Positions 32,668-40,949 of a stretch of 64,000 nt of DNA are shown piece after piece; the stretch's first letter is position 1, and the number at the start of each line of letters is the position of its first letter. Position numbers and translations under genes: made by a program. The stretch covers positions 806,001 through 870,000 of the forward strand of contig NZ_JACCCV010000001.1 of assembly GCF_013410115.1 (NCBI RefSeq), written 5' to 3'. Under the pieces are notes generated by a model, which did not search any database, was not told the DNA's origin, and saw only the letters and a list, made by a program, of their open reading frames with translations. Source of the DNA: Tunturiibacter gelidiferens. GTDB taxonomy: Bacteria > Acidobacteriota > Terriglobia > Terriglobales > Acidobacteriaceae.

Positions 32668-33216
32668 ATGATCCGGCAAGCTATCAATTGCGATATCTGT
32701 GCAGCAGAGAAGCAGACGAGTAACTACTGGTTCGTCGCCTACGAACAGGGCGGCGAGTTGAAGCTGCGCGGTTGGGAGTCGCCGAAGAACTCGCGCAAGG
32801 GCGCCAAGCATCTGTGTGGACAGAAGTGTGCGCAGCGCATGATGGCAAACTTCATGGCTTCACTGATGGCGACTGTTCATAGCAACGAGCAGGACGTTGA
32901 GGCAGTGGCCGAAGGTATGGAGGTCGCGGCGAAGAGCGAAGAAGTAGAGGTCATCAACCGCCTGGAACGCTCTGAGCGTATCGACAGGCCTGAGCGCGCA
33001 GACAGATCCGATCGGCTCGATCGCACGGACCGTTCCCTGGTGGGTCGAGCGAACATCGCCAGTGCTGATCTCGACGCCGAATCCTGGGCCGGGCCGGTCA
33101 AGGTCAAGGAGGAGCAGTGGGAGGTGCAGACCAAACGGCAACCCGAACGCGAGAACTTCCTCCATGCGCCGCGCATCAAGCCGTCGGCACTCAATCGGCT
33201 GCAGCGTATGGTGTAA
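32668..33216 (+). CDS. zinc-ribbon-like protein with Arg/Asp/Glu repeat region
   Basis: 182-residue protein of unknown function. The N-terminus has Cys8-x2-Cys11 and Cys50-x3-Cys54 (INCDICAAEKQ; HLCGQKCAQ), a likely metal site. Residues ~96-125 form a striking periodic charged run with units like RLERSERIDRPERADRSD, which probably makes a flexible or coiled segment. The C-terminus is basic (APRIKPSALNRLQRMV). It starts 148 bp after coaE, with AAGGAGACAGGCAG ahead of its ATG. Similar proteins seem to occur in related genomes, but I cannot name a family. Confidence 0.65.
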   Translation: MIRQAINCDICAAEKQTSNYWFVAYEQGGELKLRGWESPKNSRKGAKHLCGQKCAQRMMANFMASLMATVHSNEQDVEAVAEGMEVAAKSEEVEVINRLERSERIDRPERADRSDRLDRTDRSLVGRANIASADLDAESWAGPVKVKEEQWEVQTKRQPERENFLHAPRIKPSALNRLQRMV

Positions 33217-33292
33217 GCAAGTACAGACTTTAGCCCTCCCCGGGAGAGGCATCGGGAGCACGACCGACTTCAGTGCCCTGGTGCTCTCAAAA

Positions 33293-33315
33293 AGCGGGAC
33301 GAATCCAGTCCCGCT
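33293..33315 (+). terminator. weak hairpin after the zinc-ribbon gene
   Basis: 8-bp stem AGCGGGAC/GTCCCGCT with a 7-base loop, about 75 bp after the stop. No T-run follows, so termination is uncertain. Confidence 0.3.
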
Positions 33316-33461
33316 GTACCACTCTTCAGACAATGCTGATGGGCCGCTTTGATGGGATCCACGGACTTTACGGCGCCTGAGCAGCGGGGCGCGCGCCTCG
33401 ATACAATTGAATGTGTCGGTCTTTCGCAGCCGGCTATTTGAAAGATCAGGTCGTGCTCACG

Positions 33462-34679
33462 ATGAAACTACGCCCCGTTCTCCTTGTGGTGCTTCTTCTC
33501 TCTGGCTTCTACTACCTGACGACGCATGTCTGGTCGACGGGAGCCGTCTCGCCCTGGCTGCATCGCGCCACGCCCTCCACGTCCCTGTCTGCGACGAACA
33601 CCGCCGCCGTGAATGGCCCGCTAGGAACCTTTGAGCTGACCGAAGCCAATGCCGCTCCCGCCTACGACACTGAAGAGCAGCAGAATATTGCCGTCTACAA
33701 GAAAGCCCTGCCGTCGGTGGTCAACATCACCTCGACCGCGATTGCGATGGACTTCTTTTACGGTCCGGTTCCGCAGCAGGGGCAGGGGTCCGGGTTCATT
33801 CTGGACAAACAGGGACACATCCTTACCAACAATCACGTCATCGACAACGCCCAGCGCGTCGAGGTCACGCTCTCGGACAAGCACAAGTACAAGGCCACCG
33901 TAGTCGGCGTAGATAAGGGACATGATCTCGCTCTGCTTCTGATCAACAATGCGCCTAACCTTCAGCCGGCGACGCTCGCCGAATCGCAGAGCCTTACCGT
34001 GGGCCAGCGTGTCTACGCGATCGGGAATCCGTTCGGCTTGTCCGGCACCATGACACGCGGAATCATCTCGGCGATACGGTCGATTCGCGGACCGAACAAC
34101 AATCCCATTGAAGACGCGATCCAGACCGACGCCAGCGTCAATCCGGGCAACTCCGGCGGCCCGCTGCTGAATTCGCGAGGCGAGGTCATCGGCATCACCA
34201 CTCTTATCGCTTCGAATGGCGTTGACCAGTCGGCGGGTATCGGCTTCGCCATCCCCGTCAATACCGCCAAGGCCGTCATCGCAGACTTTGCGAAGTACGG
34301 GCGAATCCGTCGTCCCTCGCTCGACATCGCCACCCTGGAGATTGGTCCGGAGGTCGCCGACCAGATCGGTCTGGCTGCCGACTACGGTCTGTTGATTGAG
34401 CGTGTCCTGCCGGGCGGCGCAGCGGAGAAGGCCGGTCTGCATGGAGGAACTCAGAGAGCCTACCAGGGAAACATGCCGGTGATGCTGGGGGGCGATCTGA
34501 TCGTCGGGATGGACGGACAAGAGATCACGAACGCGCAGGATCTGGCGGCGGTGATGAACTCTCATAAGGCTGGTGACGAGGTGACTCTTACTGTCTTCCG
34601 TGGGCGCAAACGGCTCGACGTTAAGGTGAAGCTGAACGACGCAACCGAGCAGCAGGGACAGCCAGGTCGCGAGACTTAG
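33462..34679 (+). CDS. membrane-anchored HtrA/DegS-like serine protease
   Basis: 405-residue serine protease of the S1C (HtrA) family. The N-terminal helix MKLRPVLLVVLLLSGFYYLT fits a signal anchor, so the protease faces the periplasm. The triad is His in ILTNNHVIDNAQ, Asp in VDKGHDLALLLI and Ser in VNPGNSGGPLLNSRGE. A single PDZ domain follows (LIERVLPGGAAEKAGLHGG, LGGDLIVGMDGQEITN). One PDZ plus an anchor is the DegS-type layout. ATG 33462 was chosen for the anchor; an upstream start at 33411 adds 17 residues. Palindromic repeat B follows the stop, then an M50 peptidase gene on the same strand. Confidence 0.9.
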   Translation: MKLRPVLLVVLLLSGFYYLTTHVWSTGAVSPWLHRATPSTSLSATNTAAVNGPLGTFELTEANAAPAYDTEEQQNIAVYKKALPSVVNITSTAIAMDFFYGPVPQQGQGSGFILDKQGHILTNNHVIDNAQRVEVTLSDKHKYKATVVGVDKGHDLALLLINNAPNLQPATLAESQSLTVGQRVYAIGNPFGLSGTMTRGIISAIRSIRGPNNNPIEDAIQTDASVNPGNSGGPLLNSRGEVIGITTLIASNGVDQSAGIGFAIPVNTAKAVIADFAKYGRIRRPSLDIATLEIGPEVADQIGLAADYGLLIERVLPGGAAEKAGLHGGTQRAYQGNMPVMLGGDLIVGMDGQEITNAQDLAAVMNSHKAGDEVTLTVFRGRKRLDVKVKLNDATEQQGQPGRET

Positions 34680-34685
34680 AAGCTT

Positions 34686-34876
34686 TCCTGCCGGACGGGC
34701 CCACTGCGCGTGGGGCGGTCACTTCGTGACTTGTGTACCGGTCTCGGAAAACCATATGCAACGGTCCTTCCGTTGGTCGGCATAAGATCTTCTTCGCGAC
34801 CAACGGGAGCGCCAACCGAAGGGGTATACACGCCACGAAGTGGCCGCCCTCCGCGCAGGAGGCCCGTCCGGCAGGA
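34686..34876. repeat. palindromic REP/REPIN-like element, complete copy B
   Basis: 191-bp copy starting 6 bp after the HtrA stop. The left arm has GTCAC-ttc-GTGAC where the right arm has GCCAC-ttc-GTGGC, and CCCAC-tgcgc-GTGGG against CCTCC-tgcgc-GGAGG. Both pairs of changes keep the local stems. The central stem is CCGTTGGTCG/CGACCAACGG at 34770-34806. The outer arms are identical to copy A over TCCTGCCGGACGGGCC. The middle differs from copy A, so only the arms and central stem are conserved. Confidence 0.9.
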
Positions 34877-34924
34877 CAGACTCTCGGATAAAATAGACGC
34901 AGATGCTTCTACGGCTGACCTGTT

Positions 34925-35935
34925 GTGACTGAAACGACCCTTTCCGCTACTACTCCTGATCCGATTCACAACTGTCCCGAGTGCGGTCTTTGGCTGCCAC
35001 CGATGACGCTTGCTTGTCCCGAATGTCATTCGATCATCTACGCGCGACACCTGAAAGGGCTTGGACAGCTGGCCGTATCACAGGAGCAGGAGCGGGCCTG
35101 GCCGCAGGCACGTGAGACCTGGCAGCAGATGCTCCAGTGGCTGCCTGCCGGTACGGAGCAGAGCCAGATGGTGGCAGGGCACCTCGCAGCGATCGACGGG
35201 CGAATTGAGCAAGGGGAGCAACGAACGGCGACCTGGAAGAAGAGACTGGGCCCGCTTGCCCCGGCTGCGTTCTTCCTCATGAAGGCGAAGACCTTCCTGT
35301 TCGCTCTGCTGAAGTTCAAATTTCTGTTCAGCTTCTTCGCCTTCTTCGGAGTCTACTGGGCGCTCTTTGGCTGGAGATTTGGTCTCGGCTTCGCTGTGTC
35401 GATCCTGATCCACGAGCTCGGGCACTATGTCGCAGCTCGTCGTCGCGGATTGAAGGCTGACCTTCCAGTGTTCTTGCCTGGGTTTGGGGCGTACGTGCGC
35501 TGGTACAGCATGGGGATCTCGCTCGACGCGCTCTCAAGCATTGCCCTGGCGGGGCCGTTCGCTGGATTGCTGGCTGCGGCAGCGTGCGCGGCAATGTATT
35601 TTTTCACGAAGGTCGAATTGTGGGCCGCGCTGGCTCACGCGGGCGCATGGCTGAATCTGATAAATCTGGTGCCGGTGTTGGGTCTTGACGGCGCGCAAGC
35701 GACTCACGCACTAAATCGTATGCAGCGCGGGTTGATCTTAGCCGCCGCCATTCTCTTCTTTGCGTTCCTGCATGAAGGGGTCTTTCTCTTCATCGCAGCC
35801 GGCATGGCGTGGCGTCTCTTTACGGGCTCGGCTCCGGAGAACCCGAGCAGTGCGACGATGATCCGTTACACCTTGCTGTTGTTCCTGCTGGGAGCCTTGA
35901 TGGGGCTTGTGCCTCAGACCATGCGACGGTTTTAG
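34925..35935 (+). CDS. zinc-ribbon M50 (site-2 protease-like) membrane metallopeptidase
   Basis: 336-residue membrane peptidase, GTG start. The N-terminal zinc ribbon has Cys17-x2-Cys20 and Cys31-x2-Cys34. A helical linker follows (GLGQLAVSQEQERAWPQARE). The M50 metal site HELGH is at residues 163-167 in ILIHELGHYVAARRRG, with the third ligand in NLVPVLGLDG. About six hydrophobic segments surround it. Site-2 proteases cut membrane-embedded regulators. Placed just after a DegS-like HtrA, it could act in the same proteolytic cascade, an inference from position. Its last 4 bases overlap the convergent purN. Confidence 0.86.
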   Translation: MTETTLSATTPDPIHNCPECGLWLPPMTLACPECHSIIYARHLKGLGQLAVSQEQERAWPQARETWQQMLQWLPAGTEQSQMVAGHLAAIDGRIEQGEQRTATWKKRLGPLAPAAFFLMKAKTFLFALLKFKFLFSFFAFFGVYWALFGWRFGLGFAVSILIHELGHYVAARRRGLKADLPVFLPGFGAYVRWYSMGISLDALSSIALAGPFAGLLAAAACAAMYFFTKVELWAALAHAGAWLNLINLVPVLGLDGAQATHALNRMQRGLILAAAILFFAFLHEGVFLFIAAGMAWRLFTGSAPENPSSATMIRYTLLLFLLGALMGLVPQTMRRF

Positions 35936-36540
35936 ACTTTGCTGCGGACGTAACGTCGATCCTGTATGGAGTATTCGCCGCTGAGCACGCAGGCAATCGC
36001 CTCCGGGTAGGCACGGTGCTCCTGTTCGAGGATGCGAGCCGATAATGTCTCGTCGGTATCGTCGTCGTGAACTAACACGGTCTTCTGCAGGATGATGACG
36101 CCATGATCCACCGCTTCATCGACAAAGTGAACCGTACATCCAGCCACTTTGGCCCCGTAGTTCAGCGCTTGCCCTTGTGCGTCGAGCCCAGGAAAGGCGG
36201 GAAGCAGCGATGGATGCACGTTGAGAATGCGGTTCGGAAATGCCTCCACAAACACCGGAGAGATGATGCGCATGTATCCCGCCAGGCAGACCAGATCCAC
36301 CTTGTGCTGATGCAGACGCGCAATCATCTCCGCGTCATGCTCAGCGCGCTTGCGGCCAACCGAAGGAACTCCAAACGCTGGAATATTTAGCTGGCGCGCC
36401 GCGGCCAGCCCCGGAGCATCTTCAAGGTTCGACAACACCACGGCAATCTCCGCGCCGAGCAGACGCTGCTCATGAATAGCCTTCGCGATCGCAAGAAAGT
36501 TTGAGCCTCTGCCGGAGAGAAGAATTCCAATTCGGTGCAT
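35932..36540 (-). CDS. purN: phosphoribosylglycinamide formyltransferase
   Basis: 202-residue cytoplasmic enzyme that transfers the formyl group of 10-formyl-THF to GAR in purine synthesis. It has the phosphate loop ILLSGRGSNFLAI, the catalytic region ILNVHPSLLPAFPGLDAQ, and the Asp in TVHFVDEAVDHGVIILQ. LAGYMRIISPVF is also characteristic. It has normal length. Unlike many bacteria it is not next to purM, which lies 2.7 kb away with an amidase and a membrane protein between. Substrate formyl-THF would come from the nearby folD product. Confidence 0.94.
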   Translation of the reverse strand: MHRIGILLSGRGSNFLAIAKAIHEQRLLGAEIAVVLSNLEDAPGLAAARQLNIPAFGVPSVGRKRAEHDAEMIARLHQHKVDLVCLAGYMRIISPVFVEAFPNRILNVHPSLLPAFPGLDAQGQALNYGAKVAGCTVHFVDEAVDHGVIILQKTVLVHDDDTDETLSARILEQEHRAYPEAIACVLSGEYSIQDRRYVRSKV

Positions 36541-36601
36541 GAAGGGTCCCTTGCTTAGATTTTAGGCGAGGCATGCGCTCCTGTCTCCGACGGCCCACAA
36601 C

Positions 36602-38341
36602 TCATCGTGCATCCGGAAGCAAACCCTTCTCCACCAGCACCGGGGGCCTGCGATGCTTCGTCGCCTGCTCATACGCGTAAGCCCAGCCCAGCAGATCCCC
36701 ATCTCTCCAGGGACGCGCCGAGATCTCCAGTCCGAACGGCAATCCGTCGGGATAGAATCCACCAGGCACCACCACCGCAGGCACGCCGATCATGTTCACC
36801 CACCCCGTATCGCTGTGCGGCCCCTCGCTGAGCTTTCCATTCTGCGGCATCGTCTCATCCGGCGGAGGCATCTGCGTTGCCGGGTAGACAAACCCGTCCA
36901 GATGCAGCCGGTCGAGAGTCTCGTTATAAGCCTCGAGCGCTTTTTTCCGCGGCCCGTAAAAATTGGCTTCAGCCTGCGGGTCGCTCTCGATCGACTCCTG
37001 CACAATGGTCGCCCGTCCTCGTCGCGTCGCCGGATCCGCGCCACCAATAATCGTCGGCGGCAACCGCGAGCCAATCACACTTTCATACTCCGCCGCCGAG
37101 TGATACTGCGCCGGGCCGTACTCCGCCAGAAACTTCTCTGTACCCTCCTTTACATAAGGAAACGTCCCCACGCGCGCCACCGTCACCGCAAAGCTGTCCG
37201 GCAGAATCGAATCATCGAATACCACCGTGGCTCCCGCAGCTCGCAGACCTTCAACCGATTTCATAAACGCTGCCCGGGTCTCTGGCCGTAACGGCTCACG
37301 CGAATCTTCGGTATCCTCTGCTACTTCACTCGCCGGCGCCGATGCAGGAATCCCCTGAAACGGAATCCCCGCCCCTGCAAGAATGAAAGCCGGCACACCA
37401 AACCGCTTGCCCTTTAGCGCATCCGCCTTCAGATACTGCGTATAGGGCCCTTTCTGAGCCTCCGCCGCGGAACCCGTCGTCCGCGCATCCGCAGCGTCCT
37501 CGGAGGCCATTACGTCCAGCGCAATCGTCGCATCGGTCACTGTTCGTGCGATCGGCCCCGTATTGTCGAGCAGCCAGTCCAGCGGCGCGATCCCCGCGAT
37601 ACTCACCAGCCCTCGCGTCGGAAACACTCCCACCACCGAGCTCGTCGCCGACGGCATACGAATCGAGTTCCCCGTATCGGTCCCATTGCCCAGCAGCGCA
37701 AAGTTGCCCGTCACCGCCGTCACCGTTCCTCCCGACGAGCCACCCGGACTGAACCGCACATCGTAAGCGTTTCCCGTCCGCCCAAACGCAGTGCTGCGAT
37801 TCGTATCGCTCGCTGCAAAGTCCGGCATGTTCGTCTGCCCCAGAATCACCGCTCCCGCAGTTCGAAGCTTTGCGACGATGGTCGCATCCTTCGGTGCCAC
37901 CAGCTCGTGTCCTGGAATCATGTAGCCCTTCCAGCCATCGGTTGTAATCAATCCCTTGATGCTCGTATTCGCTTTCGTCACAATCGGAACGCCCCACATC
38001 GGTCCACGCCGAAAACTGCTTCCTCCAGCCTTCGCTTCCGCATCCTCGCGAGCTGCAGTGGCCAACGCATTCCGTGCATCAACAGTCTGCACCGCGCGAT
38101 AGATTCCGTTGTACCACGCGATCCGCGTCAAATACCATTCGACCACCTCAGTCACGGTGTACTTGTTCGCGCGGTACAACTCCTCCAGGCGAGGAATCGT
38201 GACCTCCATCAGGTCGCGATCCATCGTAGCCTGCGAAGCTGGGGTAGTCGCGGAAGAAGAAGCACGTTGCGCGCTTGTGAGAGAACCAGAAAGCAAGTTG
38301 AGTGCGACGAAAACAAAGCAAACGCTGACTCGAATCTTCAT
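36602..38341 (-). CDS. exported amidase (amidase signature family)
   Basis: 579-residue amide hydrolase with a signal peptide (MKIRVSVCFVFVALNLLSGS), so it works outside the cytoplasm. The Ser-cisSer-Lys triad is visible: Lys in VTKANTSIKGL, cis-Ser in RFSPGGSSGGTVTAVTG and the nucleophile Ser in GTDTGNSIRMPS. The C-terminal part has FVYPATQMPPPDETMPQNG and VNMIGVPAVVVPGGFYPDGL, typical of the family. Substrate unknown; amides, nitrile-derived amides or peptide amides are all possible. Gene stands alone on the minus strand. Confidence 0.9.
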   Translation of the reverse strand: MKIRVSVCFVFVALNLLSGSLTSAQRASSSATTPASQATMDRDLMEVTIPRLEELYRANKYTVTEVVEWYLTRIAWYNGIYRAVQTVDARNALATAAREDAEAKAGGSSFRRGPMWGVPIVTKANTSIKGLITTDGWKGYMIPGHELVAPKDATIVAKLRTAGAVILGQTNMPDFAASDTNRSTAFGRTGNAYDVRFSPGGSSGGTVTAVTGNFALLGNGTDTGNSIRMPSATSSVVGVFPTRGLVSIAGIAPLDWLLDNTGPIARTVTDATIALDVMASEDAADARTTGSAAEAQKGPYTQYLKADALKGKRFGVPAFILAGAGIPFQGIPASAPASEVAEDTEDSREPLRPETRAAFMKSVEGLRAAGATVVFDDSILPDSFAVTVARVGTFPYVKEGTEKFLAEYGPAQYHSAAEYESVIGSRLPPTIIGGADPATRRGRATIVQESIESDPQAEANFYGPRKKALEAYNETLDRLHLDGFVYPATQMPPPDETMPQNGKLSEGPHSDTGWVNMIGVPAVVVPGGFYPDGLPFGLEISARPWRDGDLLGWAYAYEQATKHRRPPVLVEKGLLPDAR

Positions 38342-38430
38342 GTCGTCCCTTGAGTGATTTGGTGCTTTCTATAAGAACACAAGGTGTCGGCAAGCTCTCA
38401 AGTATGATGGCCTGAAACCACGAGGACCCT

Positions 38431-39096
38431 ATGTGCTTCTCCGCAACCGCGAACTTTGTCGGCAGCGCCATCCTGGGCGGAATCGGTGTCGCCACGCTCA
38501 CCGAAGTAAAACATCGCCGCGAGCTGCTCTTTGCCGCTATGCCCTGTCTCTTCGCGTTCCATCAGTTCATTGAAGGCTTTGTCTGGTTGGGCCTTGACGG
38601 AATACTTTCGCCCGGAGTAACCCACGGCGCCGGCGCCGCCTACACGCTCTACGCGCAGGGCCTGCTGCCGTTTCTCCTTCCTCTCAGCGTGCTGCTTATT
38701 GAGCCCACCCTGAAGCAGCGCCGCCAGATGCTCCCCTTCGCCATTCTCGGCGGCGCGCTCATGCTCTACATGCTCTGGGGCCTCATCGCGTATCCGCTGC
38801 AGGTCTCTGTGCAGGACAACAGCATCGTTTACGTCAACACCATCACGACCACCACCCTTATCGCGATCCTCTATGTCATCGCCACCTGCGGCTCGCTCTT
38901 CTTCTCCGGCTACCGCGATCTCATTACCCTGGCGTGGCTCAACCTCGTGGGGTTGCTCGTTGTCATGCTGGTCAAGCGCTATGCCTTCACTTCGGTCTGG
39001 TGCGCCTACGCCGCCGTCGTCAGCGTCATCATCTACTTTTTCTTTAGACGCAGCCGTCCGCATCGTCCGTCTACCTACGCCCTGGCTGCGCAGTAG
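38431..39096 (+). CDS. DUF6629-type integral membrane protein
   Basis: 221-residue protein with about seven membrane helices. The start MCFSATANFVGSAILGGIG and following LFAAMPCLFAFHQFIEGFVW match the family of multi-pass proteins labelled DUF6629, whose members begin with the same MCFSA(T/S). Function is unknown. It is convergent with purM and divergent from the amidase. GGACCCT precedes the ATG as a poor ribosome site. Ends with a basic tail (FFRRSRPHRPSTYAL). Confidence 0.75.
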   Translation: MCFSATANFVGSAILGGIGVATLTEVKHRRELLFAAMPCLFAFHQFIEGFVWLGLDGILSPGVTHGAGAAYTLYAQGLLPFLLPLSVLLIEPTLKQRRQMLPFAILGGALMLYMLWGLIAYPLQVSVQDNSIVYVNTITTTTLIAILYVIATCGSLFFSGYRDLITLAWLNLVGLLVVMLVKRYAFTSVWCAYAAVVSVIIYFFFRRSRPHRPSTYALAAQ

Positions 39097-39191
39097 ATCA
39101 TTCGCGGAGATAACCCGGACCGACACAAAAGCCCGCCAATCATCTGCGAGATTCAGTGGCCGCGGGCTCGTAAAGCGGCACTTCGAACTAT

Positions 39192-40388
39192 CTAGTTGTA
39201 GCTGACCTTGCGTTCTCCGCGCACCACACGGCCTATCAGGCAGTGCCGTTCGTTCGCGCGGTTCAGAATCGCCTTTGCCTTTTTGATCTTCTCCGCCGGA
39301 ATCACCGCGATCAGCCCGATGCCCATGTTGAAGGTCCGAAGCATCTCGTCCTCATCCACATTGCCCAGCTGTTGCAGATGTTCAAACAGCGGTGGCACCG
39401 TCCACGACGCGCGGTCGATCAGCGCTCCCATGCCCTTCGGCAGGATGCGCGGCAGATTCTCTGTGATCCCGCCGCCAGTGATGTGCGCCATGCCGCTTAC
39501 CACCTCGGCTCCCGTCAGCTTCTTGATGACCGACAGATAGCTGCGGTGCGTCCGCATCAAGGCGGCTCCGGTCTTGTCCTTCAGCTCGTTGATGTACTGC
39601 TCGGGACCATACTTTGCGACTTCGAACAGCAGTTTCCGCGCCAGCGAATACCCGTTCGTATGCAATCCGTTTGACGGCAGACCCACGAGCACATCCCCGA
39701 TTTGAATATGCTCTCCGGTGATGATCTTGTCGCGGCTCACGGCACCGATGATCGTGCCGGCAAGATCGTACTCTCCATCCGCGTAGAAGCCCGGCATCTG
39801 CGCCGTTTCTCCGCCGATCAGCGCGCAGCCATTGGCTTTGCATGCCTCGCTGATACCCTGCACGACGCGCTCGATCACCATATCTTCGAGCTTGCCCGTG
39901 GCGAGGTAGTCAAGGAAGAACAGCGGCGTCGCGCCCTGCACCGCGATGTCGTTCACGCAGTGGTTGACCAGGTCCTGCCCGACGGTATGGTGAATGCCCA
40001 ACTCAAACGCGACCTTCAGCTTCGTGCCAACGCCGTCCGCGCTCGAGACCAGCACGGGGTTGGGAAACTTTTCAAGGTCCAGCGCGAACAGACCGCCAAA
40101 GCCGCCGATCTCGCTCAGCACCTGCCTGTTGAAGGTCTTGCGCGCCAGCATCTTGATGCGCTGCTTGCTGCGGTCGCCCGAGGTGATGTCGACGCCGGCA
40201 TCGGCATAACTGATGCTCTTCTTCGACGGGCCTTTGGCTTTTTCTCCCGCGGCAGGCTGCTTCAGGCCTGCGGCTTTTCTCTGCGCAATCGCGGACTGCA
40301 GCGGAGAGGTCTGCCTGGGTGTGTCCTGCTCGGACGTAGCGCGGTGCGTGGCGATTGAATCGGGCGGCGGGGAGGTCTCATCCGGCAA
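39192..40388 (-). CDS. purM: phosphoribosylformylglycinamidine cyclo-ligase with N-terminal extension
   Basis: Purine enzyme that closes the imidazole ring, turning FGAM into AIR with ATP. The conserved body begins ISYADAGVDITSGDRSKQ and has VGTKLKVAFELGIHHTVGQD, LVNHCVNDIAVQGATPLFFL, CALIGGETAQMPGFY and THITGGG-like AHITGGGITENLPRILP. Ahead of it lie about 65 Pro/Ser/Thr/Lys-rich residues with no obvious start near the canonical N-terminus. I chose the TTG at 40388 (GGAG 7 bases before), giving 398 residues against the usual ~345. A GTG at 40481 would extend it into the end of the upstream DCC gene. Confidence 0.9.
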   Translation of the reverse strand: MPDETSPPPDSIATHRATSEQDTPRQTSPLQSAIAQRKAAGLKQPAAGEKAKGPSKKSISYADAGVDITSGDRSKQRIKMLARKTFNRQVLSEIGGFGGLFALDLEKFPNPVLVSSADGVGTKLKVAFELGIHHTVGQDLVNHCVNDIAVQGATPLFFLDYLATGKLEDMVIERVVQGISEACKANGCALIGGETAQMPGFYADGEYDLAGTIIGAVSRDKIITGEHIQIGDVLVGLPSNGLHTNGYSLARKLLFEVAKYGPEQYINELKDKTGAALMRTHRSYLSVIKKLTGAEVVSGMAHITGGGITENLPRILPKGMGALIDRASWTVPPLFEHLQQLGNVDEDEMLRTFNMGIGLIAVIPAEKIKKAKAILNRANERHCLIGRVVRGERKVSYN

Positions 40389-40467
40389 GGTCGTGCTCCA
40401 TATCGTAGTGCTTGAAAAGAAGAAGTTTAGTCTAGCAGGGCGGCGGTCAAAGCAGCATAAACAACCG

Positions 40468-40917
40468 TTATTCGTACACACCCAAAAGTTTTCGTCGCTG
40501 GTCCAAAGGTGGTAGTGGGCAGGTATCGTAACGCCCGAAGATCCGGTAGCGAAGGCGGGCGATCACTCCGTAGCCGAACTCGCGCAGGGGGCGTGGCACC
40601 AGCGTCACCAGCCGTCCCAAAAGCCTCCACGGTGGTGCTAGCAACTTCAGCGACGCGGCCACCGCATCCGAACGCTGGTAAAGCCGTTCCTGCGGCCTCA
40701 GAGCATCGGTCAGCAGCATCACGCCGTCGGGGAAGCTGTGAATTCCGAAGCGGCCAAGTATCTCGTGGCCGAGAGCACTCTGCAGCGGGGCATATCGTAA
40801 TCTCTCTTGCCGGTCGTGTTTGAGCAGGAACTGCACCACGCCGTTGCACAGTGCGCAGACGCCGTCGTACAGCAGTAGTGCCCGGCCCTCAATCTCTGCA
40901 TATTCTGGCTCGGTCAT
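40468..40917 (-). CDS. DCC-family thiol-disulfide oxidoreductase-like protein (DUF393)
   Basis: 149-residue protein of the DUF393/DCC family. The hallmark [18 protein letters not shown] contains the D-G-x-C-x-x-C motif near the N-terminus. [12 protein letters not shown] and [20 protein letters not shown] follow as in the family, and [15 protein letters not shown] ends it. These proteins are thought to be thioredoxin-like, but their partners are mostly unknown. It sits immediately upstream of purM on the same strand, and is divergent from hemL with only about 30 bp between starts. Confidence 0.88.
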   Translation of the reverse strand: MTEPEYAEIEGRALLLYDGVCALCNGVVQFLLKHDRQERLRYAPLQSALGHEILGRFGIHSFPDGVMLLTDALRPQERLYQRSDAVAASLKLLAPPWRLLGRLVTLVPRPLREFGYGVIARLRYRIFGRYDTCPLPPLDQRRKLLGVYE

Positions 40918-40949
40918 GTCCTTATGATATGCCCTCTTATACTGTTGCT

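Noticed and set aside
36602..38341. Unusual TGNS in place of TGGS at the amidase nucleophile
   Set aside because: The family pattern tolerates any residue before the nucleophilic serine, and the rest of the triad is intact, so this is normal variation.
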